Shown here: positions 25,324 through 33,820 of the stretch, piece by piece
How the letters are laid out: each line of letters begins with the position of its first letter
Position numbering within the stretch: the first letter of the stretch is position 1
NCBI GenBank assembly: GCA_019118745.1
Contig: DWYJ01000035.1
Span: forward strand, 1 to 60,638
From: Candidatus Desulfovibrio gallistercoris
GTDB lineage: Bacteria > Desulfobacterota > Desulfovibrionia > Desulfovibrionales > Desulfovibrionaceae
Reading direction: 5' to 3'
DNA: 60,638 bases
The notes under the pieces: model-generated
The model's input: the letters and a program-made list of their open reading frames with translations, nothing else
Told to the model about the DNA's origin: nothing
The model's database searches: none
Program-made: the position numbers and the translations under genes

Positions 25324-27417
25324 TTATAAAACTCCAAGTACTTCCAGTCGTTGTCTATACCGCAAACCAACAGCATTGGCTGAGTATTGTTCAAGTATAA
25401 GCTGGCGCCCCGCTTTTGCTTTGCTTCTGGCGAGCCTTGGATTGGCAACGCATTCCCTCATGGCCCATACCGCTTCATCATGATCCGGATCACACCATTC
25501 CTGCCCTTCCCAGAAAAGGTATTCGCCCTCGCGTACAGGGATCAGCTTGCCGTTCACGGCAAAGGCTGTTTCCGGTGTGGTGAAGTCGGCATTACCTGAC
25601 CACGCCGTAGCGATGACGGGTTTTTCCATGAGCATGGCCTCTGCAATGGTGCGGCCGAAACCTTCTGCACGGTGCAAAGACACATAGGCATCACAGCAAG
25701 AGAATAGGCTGAGTACCTGCGCCTTGGTGTAGATTTCGTTGATGCAAAGGATTCGCGGATCTGTCGCGGAGGCTTTGAGGATCTCCCGCCAGAACGGCAA
25801 ATCTTCCGAGGCGTTCATCGTTTTTATGATCAGCCGAACGTCATTATCAACCGGAAAGGCATCTTGAAAGGCTTTGACGGCTTCCATGGGATTTTTGCGC
25901 GCTCCCCAGGAGAGTCCGTCAAAGACATAGAGAAAAAGAAACGCATCTTCCGGCAGATCATGTGCTGCCCGGCCTTGAGGCGTAAATTTCGGGAGCTCCA
26001 CCGTCATGGGCATGAAAAACACAGGGACATCAGTCGCACGGCGCATGACGTTCATAGTGAAATGGCTCGATAGCCAAAATTCCTGCGCTAACGGTAATGC
26101 GCGACGGAGCGGCTCCGGCCAGTGGGGAAGCTCCCACTGCCAGGCGCCGATAGTGTAGTGATCCTTGAACAAGCGCATGCCACTGTGGAGAAAAAGGCGG
26201 AGCGTTTCCATCCCCGGCAAAAAAAACAGATTCACAGCATAGCGCGGCACATCCACCAGGAGATCCTGCACCGTCATATCCTGCTGCCGGGAAGCTATGG
26301 CAAAGGGGGGGTTATAGATATCAAAGGGAATGGCCCCCGCCGCGCAGGCCCGCGCTGCCATGCGCACGTCCTCGCCTATCCCGAGTTCTCCCTTGGCGAG
26401 GCCCACTATGGTGATCCCCCCAGTGTCCGTAGTTTCGAAAGCCTCGCTGGAGGCTTTAGCTTTCCAGGAGCGGATATAGGCCGTGATGCCGCTTGCATCC
26501 TGCTTCACGGTTTGGGGAATGGAGTGCGGAACAGGACTATCCGTCTTTAAACTGACAGGGATAATCGCGGACAACACGCGGTGCACAAAGGGATCAGCAT
26601 GCAGATGGCCCAGGATCTCGTGGGAGATCCAGTAGTAAAAACGCGGGCGCTCCGCCGGGGGCAGACTCAAAAAATGTTGCCGTCCGTCCGGCCTGACCAG
26701 CAGGGCACCTTCCACCAGGCGTGGCAGCCCTTCCTCATTGCATTGGATCAAGGCATCAGCCAGGGAAACATCAAGGTTGAGCGGCAGAAGCGGCAGGATG
26801 TCTTCCTGATACGCCAAAAACCAGAGGATCAGCGCCGCGCAGCCTGCCGGATCGGTGATGTCGTACCTTCGGGCCCCCTCGATATCACAACTCCACAGGG
26901 ATTTCAGCACATGGGGCAGAGGAAATGCGCAGCCCGAGGCTTCCTCATGGAGAAGGGCGAGCGACTCCGCGGGAAGAGGCAGCTCTCGCAGCAACTCGGC
27001 GGGAATGGCCTCGCTCGCGTAAGCCCAGATGAGGAAATCGGCTACGTCGTCATCGGTCATCAAGCTGAAACGTTCTTGCAGAGGCGCCGAAGACTGCCGA
27101 TATCTGTACAGCCACAGAGGAAGGGTACGCCCGCTGGGCGTCGCTACGTTTTCCCTCAGTATCCGCAGGTGTGACTCGTCACAGACGAAGGGGACGAAAG
27201 GATGATGGCGGACGCCGTCGATAAGCCACCAGCAGTAAAGAGCCTCCGCATGTTCTGGCTGCTCCAGCAGGGCGGGAGTGCGTGGCTGCATTTGCGTTTC
27301 CCAAACGATCTCCATCCCGGCCGTGATCGGCAGGCGAAAATCGGGAAATCGTACCGAGGGATCAGCCATCCAGGCAAACGCAGAGGGATCAAATTTTGGT
27401 GATGATGAAGAGATCAA
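25324..27417 (-). CDS. Large glycosyltransferase with family-4-type C-terminal domain
   Basis: About 697 residues. The C-terminal ~330 residues are GT-B/family 4: GELGIGEDVRMAARACAAGA, then FVFDGLSWGARKNP-like core (VFDGLSWGARKNPMEAVKAF) and AYVSLHRAEGFGRTIAEAML. The N-terminal ~330 residues are rich in Pro, Trp and His and not assigned. Start choice is uncertain: TTG at 27417 has GGGAG 7 bases upstream. ATGs at 27438/27444 would overlap the preceding gene more deeply, and ATG 27369 would shorten the protein. Confidence 0.72.
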   Translation of the reverse strand: MISSSSPKFDPSAFAWMADPSVRFPDFRLPITAGMEIVWETQMQPRTPALLEQPEHAEALYCWWLIDGVRHHPFVPFVCDESHLRILRENVATPSGRTLPLWLYRYRQSSAPLQERFSLMTDDDVADFLIWAYASEAIPAELLRELPLPAESLALLHEEASGCAFPLPHVLKSLWSCDIEGARRYDITDPAGCAALILWFLAYQEDILPLLPLNLDVSLADALIQCNEEGLPRLVEGALLVRPDGRQHFLSLPPAERPRFYYWISHEILGHLHADPFVHRVLSAIIPVSLKTDSPVPHSIPQTVKQDASGITAYIRSWKAKASSEAFETTDTGGITIVGLAKGELGIGEDVRMAARACAAGAIPFDIYNPPFAIASRQQDMTVQDLLVDVPRYAVNLFFLPGMETLRLFLHSGMRLFKDHYTIGAWQWELPHWPEPLRRALPLAQEFWLSSHFTMNVMRRATDVPVFFMPMTVELPKFTPQGRAAHDLPEDAFLFLYVFDGLSWGARKNPMEAVKAFQDAFPVDNDVRLIIKTMNASEDLPFWREILKASATDPRILCINEIYTKAQVLSLFSCCDAYVSLHRAEGFGRTIAEAMLMEKPVIATAWSGNADFTTPETAFAVNGKLIPVREGEYLFWEGQEWCDPDHDEAVWAMRECVANPRLARSKAKAGRQLILEQYSANAVGLRYRQRLEVLGVL

Positions 27418-28489
27418 GGAATTCTCCCGCAATACCATGTTCAAGTTCTACGTCGTTCCTGTTCGTGAGGCTGTGGTCTACATCATGCAGCCATTCGGCA
27501 AGAAGTCGTTCAAAATCGTCTGCAAAATCAAACGTCACCAGCGAGCCCGAGGAAGATATGGGGTTACCGTGGTATACGGGCGGCAACAAGTGTTCCACGC
27601 TTCCGTCAGGCTTCAGCCTTGCGCGACAAACTGTTTCTGCACGGTCACGAAAGACCGGTGTCGAGAAAAGCACTTTTCCGCCGGGCTTCACGATGCGGCA
27701 CATTTCCCGGATCGCGTGAGCAGGTCTGAAAACATGCTCAAGAACATCGGCGCAGACTACCACGTCGAACGTTGCATCCGGAAAGGACAAGTTTTCTATG
27801 TTTTCGTTGCGCGTTCCGTCGACGTATTGCTCCGATGTTTCAGGAAAGTAGTGCGAAAAAACATAGTTGGAAGATTTTCGAGCAATTACTTTGGAATCAG
27901 GGGCAATTTCATACAGAGCAAGCGCTCTCCAGGCTGGAACGACGGCCTCGAGTGTGGACAAAAAGTGTCGGATCCTGGGCAGGCTGCCGCAGGAGGAGCA
28001 CACAAGATTATCGCGCAGCCAGCATTCTTTCGAGTAAAACGTCGTGGCTTCTCCACATACAGGACACACGCCGGTGCGCCGGTATATGCTGCCCCCAGAG
28101 AGGGGGTATAGCGAATATTTTTCCTGCTCCTGTCTGACAGCATAAAAGGAGAGGGATTCATCCGGCAGAGAGCAGGGAAAGTCGAAAGTAAAGCCGACGG
28201 CTTGGTTTTTGTCCAGCTCATATGCAGCCGCTACGTCCTCCCGTAGTTCAGACAGGGAGCCGCAAGCTATGGGGATATTCTCGTGGGTGACGAGTATGCC
28301 TGCGGGAATCACGTTTTTATCGCTGTCGCGGATCACAGCCCATCCTGTGATCTCTTTTCGGCCATCGCGAGTGCTCATTGTTTCGACACGACCGCTGAAT
28401 GAAAAAACGATGTGCGGGTAAAGTTCGGCATCGGGTGGGAACAGGCGACGAGCGTCGTCAAGTCCAAAAGCGTATCGGCAGCATGTCAT
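27389..28489 (-). CDS. Methyltransferase with N-terminal GW module and zinc ribbon
   Basis: 366 residues in three parts. Residues ~30-125 form a beta-rich module (EITGWAVIRDSDKNVIPAGI ... LREDVAAAYELDKNQAVGFTF) related to the modules of the big radical SAM protein in this operon. Two CxxC pairs follow (CPVCGE, CSSCGS), a likely zinc ribbon. The rest is a methyltransferase-11-type domain: FDVVVCADVLEHVFRPAHAI and IVKPGGKVLFSTP. It probably methylates a sugar or another glycan substituent. Confidence 0.7.
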   Translation of the reverse strand: MTCCRYAFGLDDARRLFPPDAELYPHIVFSFSGRVETMSTRDGRKEITGWAVIRDSDKNVIPAGILVTHENIPIACGSLSELREDVAAAYELDKNQAVGFTFDFPCSLPDESLSFYAVRQEQEKYSLYPLSGGSIYRRTGVCPVCGEATTFYSKECWLRDNLVCSSCGSLPRIRHFLSTLEAVVPAWRALALYEIAPDSKVIARKSSNYVFSHYFPETSEQYVDGTRNENIENLSFPDATFDVVVCADVLEHVFRPAHAIREMCRIVKPGGKVLFSTPVFRDRAETVCRARLKPDGSVEHLLPPVYHGNPISSSGSLVTFDFADDFERLLAEWLHDVDHSLTNRNDVELEHGIAGEFLDLFIITKI

Positions 28490-28518
28490 AGGTTTTCTCC
28501 AAGTTTCATACGTCCCGG

Positions 28519-30048
28519 CTATTCAAACAACCCCAGCGTAATGCTGCTCAACGCTTCTTCCTTTTCTCGATAATATTTTATTCTGTCGACCAATTTTTCC
28601 ACCGTGCAGGGTGATCCGAAGCGGCAGACCGCGCAGCAGTGTTCAAGCTCACCGGTAAGCAAGCCGCGCCGGATGGCCTGCATGCGGGGCCCGTTGCATA
28701 CGGCCGGAAGGGAACTTTTTTCCGAAAGATACCCCACACTGGCAATATGGGCACAAGGGTTAACATTGCCGTCGATGCCCAGATAAAGACGCGTCCAGGG
28801 GGCGAGACAAAGTTTGGTTTTTTTCCCCCAGATCCCTTCAGGCTGCGCAGCCTCGGTGCTGTTTTCCTGCGGAGAGGCGTCGAAGCGCCGCAATCCTCCC
28901 AACAGGGTGTACATGATGCCGTTTCGACGAAGAATATCCAGCATGTCGGTCAGAGACGTCTTTAGAGAAGCATCATCCCCGACCGTTGACAGAGCCAGAT
29001 CCTCCGCCATCCCGGGTACGGCATCATCCATTGAGACGTCCTGGATCAGGATATGGTTGATCTTGAGCGCCACCGCCAGCAGCGCAAGCGAGGGAAGGTA
29101 GGGAACGACCGGAGGGCTCACCACTGTCGACAGGTTGACGTACGGTGCGGGTAGCCCGGCCTTTGCGGCGGCGTCTCGTACCGCTCCAATATTTTTTACG
29201 ATACGGACAGGGTCAGCCCCTGTGCGGATGCGCTTCAGCAAGGCTCTGTCCGTGGTGTCCAGACTTATCGTCAGGTATTTTGCGCGGGCCAGCATCAAGA
29301 GCTCTTCCTCACTGAACCGTTTGCAAAAATTGCTCAGTATGGTGAAGGGCGTTTTTTCCCGGATGGCGTCCGCCAGTTCCAGCCAGCGAGGATAAGTAGT
29401 TATCTCGCCCAGATTGCTCATCTGCCAGTATCCCACGGTGAAATCCTCACCGGTGTTCATACGCTGGAGCAGAGTTTCGATATCCGCGTCCTCCCTCGCG
29501 TCATGTTTGTCCCGCAGGCAGCAATAACGGCAGTCGATATTGCAACGATGCGTTGCAACGATATCTGCCCAAACCAGTTTGTCTGCCGTGAGGTAGGGGA
29601 GCAGTTCCGGCGCTACTTCCTGCCGTGGATCGAAAAAAGGCGGCAGGGAAAGCATGGCGCCAAGGCCGGGGATATCCATAAAGGAGGAGGCATCATCCGT
29701 TATCCCATACAGCATCAAGGTATTAACCGGATCCGCTCCGCACAGGTCTGCAGGCAGGATAGCGTTGTAACCTGATACAAGTGGGGCAAATGGATAGACT
29801 GCCTTTACGTCAGGACGTTCGACGTCTATTGCGATATACCCGATGCCCACGCCTTTCGCGGAGTCGACTACGGCGATGCGGGTAACAGGGGAAAAGCCCT
29901 CGCCGGAAACGACCCAGCCGGAAAGCAGGACATGCTCACCCCTGATTTCGCAGGTTTCCATATTGGCATGCCCGGAAATGGAGTTGACTGGCAGCTCGGT
30001 GATGGTCTGGGGGGCAAATGATGCAGGGAGTGATGGCGTGGCGCTCAT
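28519..30048 (-). CDS. Radical SAM/SPASM protein with N-terminal GW module
   Basis: 509 residues. Residues ~30-110 are a GW-type module (CEIRGEHVLLSGWVVSGEGF ... VERPDVKAVYPFAPLVSGY). The radical SAM cluster motif is CNIDCRYCC (~residue 168), followed by LGEITTYPRW and SLDTTDRALLKRIRTG. Near the C-terminus, LCLAPWTRLYLGIDGNVNPC and CCAVCRFGSPC look like SPASM auxiliary-cluster cysteines. Such enzymes modify sugars, peptides or cofactors by radical chemistry; the substrate here is unknown. It lies between glycan enzymes, with GGAG upstream of ATG 30048. Confidence 0.75.
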   Translation of the reverse strand: MSATPSLPASFAPQTITELPVNSISGHANMETCEIRGEHVLLSGWVVSGEGFSPVTRIAVVDSAKGVGIGYIAIDVERPDVKAVYPFAPLVSGYNAILPADLCGADPVNTLMLYGITDDASSFMDIPGLGAMLSLPPFFDPRQEVAPELLPYLTADKLVWADIVATHRCNIDCRYCCLRDKHDAREDADIETLLQRMNTGEDFTVGYWQMSNLGEITTYPRWLELADAIREKTPFTILSNFCKRFSEEELLMLARAKYLTISLDTTDRALLKRIRTGADPVRIVKNIGAVRDAAAKAGLPAPYVNLSTVVSPPVVPYLPSLALLAVALKINHILIQDVSMDDAVPGMAEDLALSTVGDDASLKTSLTDMLDILRRNGIMYTLLGGLRRFDASPQENSTEAAQPEGIWGKKTKLCLAPWTRLYLGIDGNVNPCAHIASVGYLSEKSSLPAVCNGPRMQAIRRGLLTGELEHCCAVCRFGSPCTVEKLVDRIKYYREKEEALSSITLGLFE

Positions 30049-30091
30049 ATATTTTTGCTCCAGGAGAATAAAGAAAAATAGCCTTCAAGAG

Positions 30092-33000
30092 TTATATCGT
30101 ACGCTTCGACGCCCATTGCCTAAATTCGTGCAGGCATTTCCGAGCCTCTTCAATATCACGGAATTTTGGCAGGGAATCATTGGACGGGCAGACACAGGTT
30201 TCCGCACCGCAAAGAGTGATCTGGGGCAGTTTGCTCCAGTCGGCATGGGGGGTGAAGATGTTCAATGCAGGAACGGAAAGCTCCGAGCACTTGGCCCCGA
30301 AAACGTTGCCCGCGTGATCCACGAAAATTTCGTTCGTCCCACTGCAACAATAAAAGCCGTTGAAACTCCGCAACCCCTTGGCGATGGCTTCGTCCCAGCC
30401 CAGAGAGGCGACGGGAACCTCCGGTGCACCGGGGACGCTGTTCATGACATACACGGCGTCGCTTTCGGGGAAGGGATTTGCGATGCTCTGCCCTGATGTC
30501 TTGGCCGTCCGGGAAAACTCCTGTCGTGCCTGGTCGATGTAAGAAAAATGTTCTTTCGTGTACCGAGAATCAAGGTGCTCCCAAGTATCCTTCTCCATCA
30601 GCGGCACAAGATCAAGGAAGAACGGTAGAGACTTTCTGAGTTCCGTGAGCTGGCCAACGGCCTCTTGCCATTTGCGCATCCAATATACTTCTTGCCCGGC
30701 TCCTGGTTCACCCAAATAGCACATTACATGCACTCTGGTATATATACCCTGCGAGGCCAGGATTTCGACCTTGCGCGCAACAGCATCAATCGAGGCTTGC
30801 TCGGGATGGAACGATATGAGGACAAAGTGGTTTTTCCCACGCACTATGGCAGCGTACTCCGCAAAAAATTTCTCGGATTTGCTGGCATTGGTCACCGTAT
30901 ATGAGCATACAGGGACACGTGCGGCATGGATATTCTCTAAGATATGCAGAAAATGCGGATGGGTGGTGGGCTCTCCTCCCAAAAGGCAAAAAGTATAGTG
31001 TGGCCGCTGCAATGAAAAAATATTTTCCAGTGCGTGGTCTACTTCCTGCTGGGTGGGAAATCTTTGCCGATCCAGTTTATGGTAACCCGTGCAATAGGAG
31101 CAAGAGTAATTGCACATATCAGTCAGCGACCATTCCACATGGAGGCCAAAGCGGTTTTTCGAAAAACACCCCGCCTTGGACACCTGCGTCATGCTTACCA
31201 GCGTGTCCCGCACATATCCCAGACTTCTTTCCTTGGCAGCTGCCAGGTAGGCTTCAGCTTCCGAAAGCAGCTTGAATTTTGGTAACGGAATGTTTTCAAT
31301 GGAATTGCAGCCGGGTGCGGTGCATCGCACAAGCTGCATCCCCTGCGCCAGACGTTCCGGCGTGTCGACAAAGGCATTGCCGATGGGAGCCCTGTGATCA
31401 CATACTGCGCCGTTCACAGAACCGTCCTCATGGATAAAAAACACATTGCTTCCAGCGCAGCAGTAAAAGTCCTTATAGCAAGGTGTATGGTTGCTCTCAA
31501 GAAGCTTAAGGGACATCTGCTGCGGCAGCGCTATGGGAGTATTGTTTTTTTCTAGCACGATATTGGATTCGATACGGGTATAGAACGGAGAATCCGCGGG
31601 AGGCAGTGCGGGAAAAGCGGCAAACGCCGCGTTGAGGTCTTTTCTGAAGGATACATCTTCTTCCGAGCTGCCCTTCCCCATATGTCCATCGGCATCGTAC
31701 ACGAAGGGTTGACTGAAGAAAAACGGGACCTTGTTGCGAAGCTTGAGAAGCCCATCGGCAAAAACACGAGCCTTTTCCAGGTGCTCGGGGGAGTACATGA
31801 AATTCACGCCAACCTTGAGCCCAGCGGATGCGGTCAGCTCTACGCCCCGTAGAAAATTCTCGACCTCGGCATGCTCCAGGTGCAGTGAGAATATCAATTT
31901 GAGCTTTTTGCCCTGAAGCGCTTTCAGCAGCTTTTCAAAATATTCGGGCGGGCGACTACCGTTTGTGAAAAGCCTCAGATTGATGGGAGCATCCTGGCTG
32001 CACAAATAGTTGATGAGATCGATGCAGTGTGGATGGTAGGTAGGTTCTCCGCCGTACAGGGTGATCTGGTATCCGGGCCGCTTCATGCCGAGCAATGCGT
32101 CGGCTGCACGCAACAGCTGTTCCTTCGTGCTGAATTTTTTGAAGGTCTTGCGACAGAAACAATAGGAGCATCTGTAGTTGCAGCCTTCCGTCAGCATCCA
32201 CAGAACGCTGAGCACGTCACGACTGTCTCCACGGGTGCAGCCGTTTGCAATGATATCTTCCATAGAGAAATCTATGCACACGGGCTCCTTTTCGATAAAC
32301 CCAAAAATTTGTACCAAAAGGCCAGTGTCTTTCAACGCGTAAACAACTACACTCTTGTGGAAAGGGTGGTCCTCGGGCAGATCCAAGGGGTGCAGATCGA
32401 TGGACGCCGCAAAGCCGAATGAACCAGACTTTGCGCACAGGGCGCGCTGCACATCTTCTCTGACTTGATTGGGCGCAAGCACACCTGCCAGCGTCCCATT
32501 GACAAGGATAAGGAATGCAGCCGCAGGAACGTTCTTTCCATCCTCGACAAAGGCCCCCCATCCCTTGATGGTGAGGCGCCCGTTTTCTGCGCGCATATCA
32601 TCGACGTTTCCTCGTCCTTGTGCGCTGCCCGCAGCCGGCAGCTCACAGTAGTGAGCCCCGATGGAGGCATCTACGGCCTGCAAAGACTGGCTTTGGTTGG
32701 ACATGCATAAGCGGACAGCACAGTTGCTCTCGTCAAGGGCGAAGACCTCTGTTTTGCCTTGGACACTCTGGGGGGCTTTCTGGGGGAGAGCGTTAAGAGA
32801 TATTTTGGCAGCAAAGCCGAAGACTGCGGTCGCAGCGCCCAGATGGAGGCGAACGTCTTCGCGAGGCAGATTTGGGGCAAGCACGCCTGCGGGGACCCCG
32901 TTGATGATGATCAAAAATTTGTGCGGCGGAACAGGCGCATCCCCGCGCTCAACTGCTCCCCAGCCTTCAATAAAAAGCTGCTCCCCCTCGATATGCAGGA

Positions 33001-33820
33001 CATCGATGAATCCCTGTCCTTGTGCCGGTTTGAAGGATATGTATTCGGACTCATCATTAACAAGAGCGGAAATTCGTGCCGCGAGACCATTGGCGCTTAG
33101 AGCATAGACGACGACGCCCTTGCTGAAGGGATATGTTTCCGGCAGATTCAAGGCTTGCAGCTCGATAGACGCAGTAAAACCGAAAGTGCCTGAGTCCACG
33201 CTTAGGGCACGTTGCACGTCTTCCCTGACAACATTGGGCGCAAGCCATCCGACGGGCTGGCCGTCAACAATGATGAGGAATGCTGCCGCCGAAACCTTCT
33301 TCCCGCCTTCGACAAAGGCACTCCACCCTTCGATGGTAAGCTGTCCGTGCTCCGCACGCACGACATCGACGTGTCCATGCACCTGCGTGTGGCTCGCAAC
33401 CGGCGGACTGTAGTAATGTGCGCCAGCCGATGCGGCCGCAGTTTTAGACGACAGACATTCCGGGGAAAAAGTAAGGCGGACGGCATGGTTGTGTCCGTCA
33501 AGAGCGAAGACGTCCACTTGGGCGGGAACGTCCTCAGCGTCTTTGGAGAAAAGGCCCTCATGGGAAATCCTGGCGGCAAAACCGAAGGCCTCGGTCGTGG
33601 CGTCAAGATGAAGACGGACATCCTCGCGGGGTAGATTAGGTGTAAGTACACCGACCGGCGTGCCGTTGATACTGATCAGAAAGCTGTGCGGCGGAACGTA
33701 GATGTCCCCGTCCTGAAAGGCTGCCCAGCCTTCAATAAAAAGCTGCCCATCCTCGATATGCAGCACATCGACGATCCCCCGGTTCTTCGCTTCACTCGGC
33801 AGCAACAATCCCTTATTCAT
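30092..33820 (-). CDS. Giant protein: four GW modules plus two radical SAM/SPASM-like halves
   Basis: 1242 residues from ATG 33820, which overlaps the upstream stop by 8 bases and follows AAAAGGG. Four ~100-residue modules (about 17-120, 151-256, 271-374, 405-510) each have an IEGW strand, a F-L-I-x-I/V-x-G strand, a REDV turn and a FGF strand. The first radical SAM motif is CNYRCSYC (547-554) with LYGGEPTYH; the second is CNYSCSYC (902-909) with LLGGEPTTH. Each half ends with a Cys-rich tail (DFYCCAGSNVFFIHEDG; GFYCCSGTNEIFVDHAG) like SPASM auxiliary cluster sites. Two radical SAM halves in one chain with repeated binding-type modules is a layout I do not know from described enzymes. Confidence 0.75.
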   Translation of the reverse strand: MNKGLLLPSEAKNRGIVDVLHIEDGQLFIEGWAAFQDGDIYVPPHSFLISINGTPVGVLTPNLPREDVRLHLDATTEAFGFAARISHEGLFSKDAEDVPAQVDVFALDGHNHAVRLTFSPECLSSKTAAASAGAHYYSPPVASHTQVHGHVDVVRAEHGQLTIEGWSAFVEGGKKVSAAAFLIIVDGQPVGWLAPNVVREDVQRALSVDSGTFGFTASIELQALNLPETYPFSKGVVVYALSANGLAARISALVNDESEYISFKPAQGQGFIDVLHIEGEQLFIEGWGAVERGDAPVPPHKFLIIINGVPAGVLAPNLPREDVRLHLGAATAVFGFAAKISLNALPQKAPQSVQGKTEVFALDESNCAVRLCMSNQSQSLQAVDASIGAHYCELPAAGSAQGRGNVDDMRAENGRLTIKGWGAFVEDGKNVPAAAFLILVNGTLAGVLAPNQVREDVQRALCAKSGSFGFAASIDLHPLDLPEDHPFHKSVVVYALKDTGLLVQIFGFIEKEPVCIDFSMEDIIANGCTRGDSRDVLSVLWMLTEGCNYRCSYCFCRKTFKKFSTKEQLLRAADALLGMKRPGYQITLYGGEPTYHPHCIDLINYLCSQDAPINLRLFTNGSRPPEYFEKLLKALQGKKLKLIFSLHLEHAEVENFLRGVELTASAGLKVGVNFMYSPEHLEKARVFADGLLKLRNKVPFFFSQPFVYDADGHMGKGSSEEDVSFRKDLNAAFAAFPALPPADSPFYTRIESNIVLEKNNTPIALPQQMSLKLLESNHTPCYKDFYCCAGSNVFFIHEDGSVNGAVCDHRAPIGNAFVDTPERLAQGMQLVRCTAPGCNSIENIPLPKFKLLSEAEAYLAAAKERSLGYVRDTLVSMTQVSKAGCFSKNRFGLHVEWSLTDMCNYSCSYCTGYHKLDRQRFPTQQEVDHALENIFSLQRPHYTFCLLGGEPTTHPHFLHILENIHAARVPVCSYTVTNASKSEKFFAEYAAIVRGKNHFVLISFHPEQASIDAVARKVEILASQGIYTRVHVMCYLGEPGAGQEVYWMRKWQEAVGQLTELRKSLPFFLDLVPLMEKDTWEHLDSRYTKEHFSYIDQARQEFSRTAKTSGQSIANPFPESDAVYVMNSVPGAPEVPVASLGWDEAIAKGLRSFNGFYCCSGTNEIFVDHAGNVFGAKCSELSVPALNIFTPHADWSKLPQITLCGAETCVCPSNDSLPKFRDIEEARKCLHEFRQWASKRTI
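32249..33010 (-). repeat. Second copy of the 762-bp internal duplication (modules 3 and 4)
   Basis: Encodes residues ~271-524 and mirrors 33011-33772 as described there. It directly precedes the first radical SAM half. Confidence 0.7.
33011..33772 (-). repeat. First copy of a 762-bp internal duplication (modules 1 and 2)
   Basis: Encodes residues ~17-270 of the giant radical SAM protein. Modules 1 and 3 resemble each other more than 1 and 2 (VPPH, NLPREDVRLHL), as do 2 and 4 (AAAFLI, VREDVQRAL), with a constant 254-residue offset. Nucleotide stretches such as CAGCCTTCAATAAAAAGCTG are identical in both units, which implies a fairly recent tandem duplication of a two-module block. Confidence 0.7.

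Noticed and set aside
26300..26312. G7 run inside the large glycosyltransferase gene as another phase-variation site
   Set aside because: The reading frame is intact across it and no alternative frame continues a domain.
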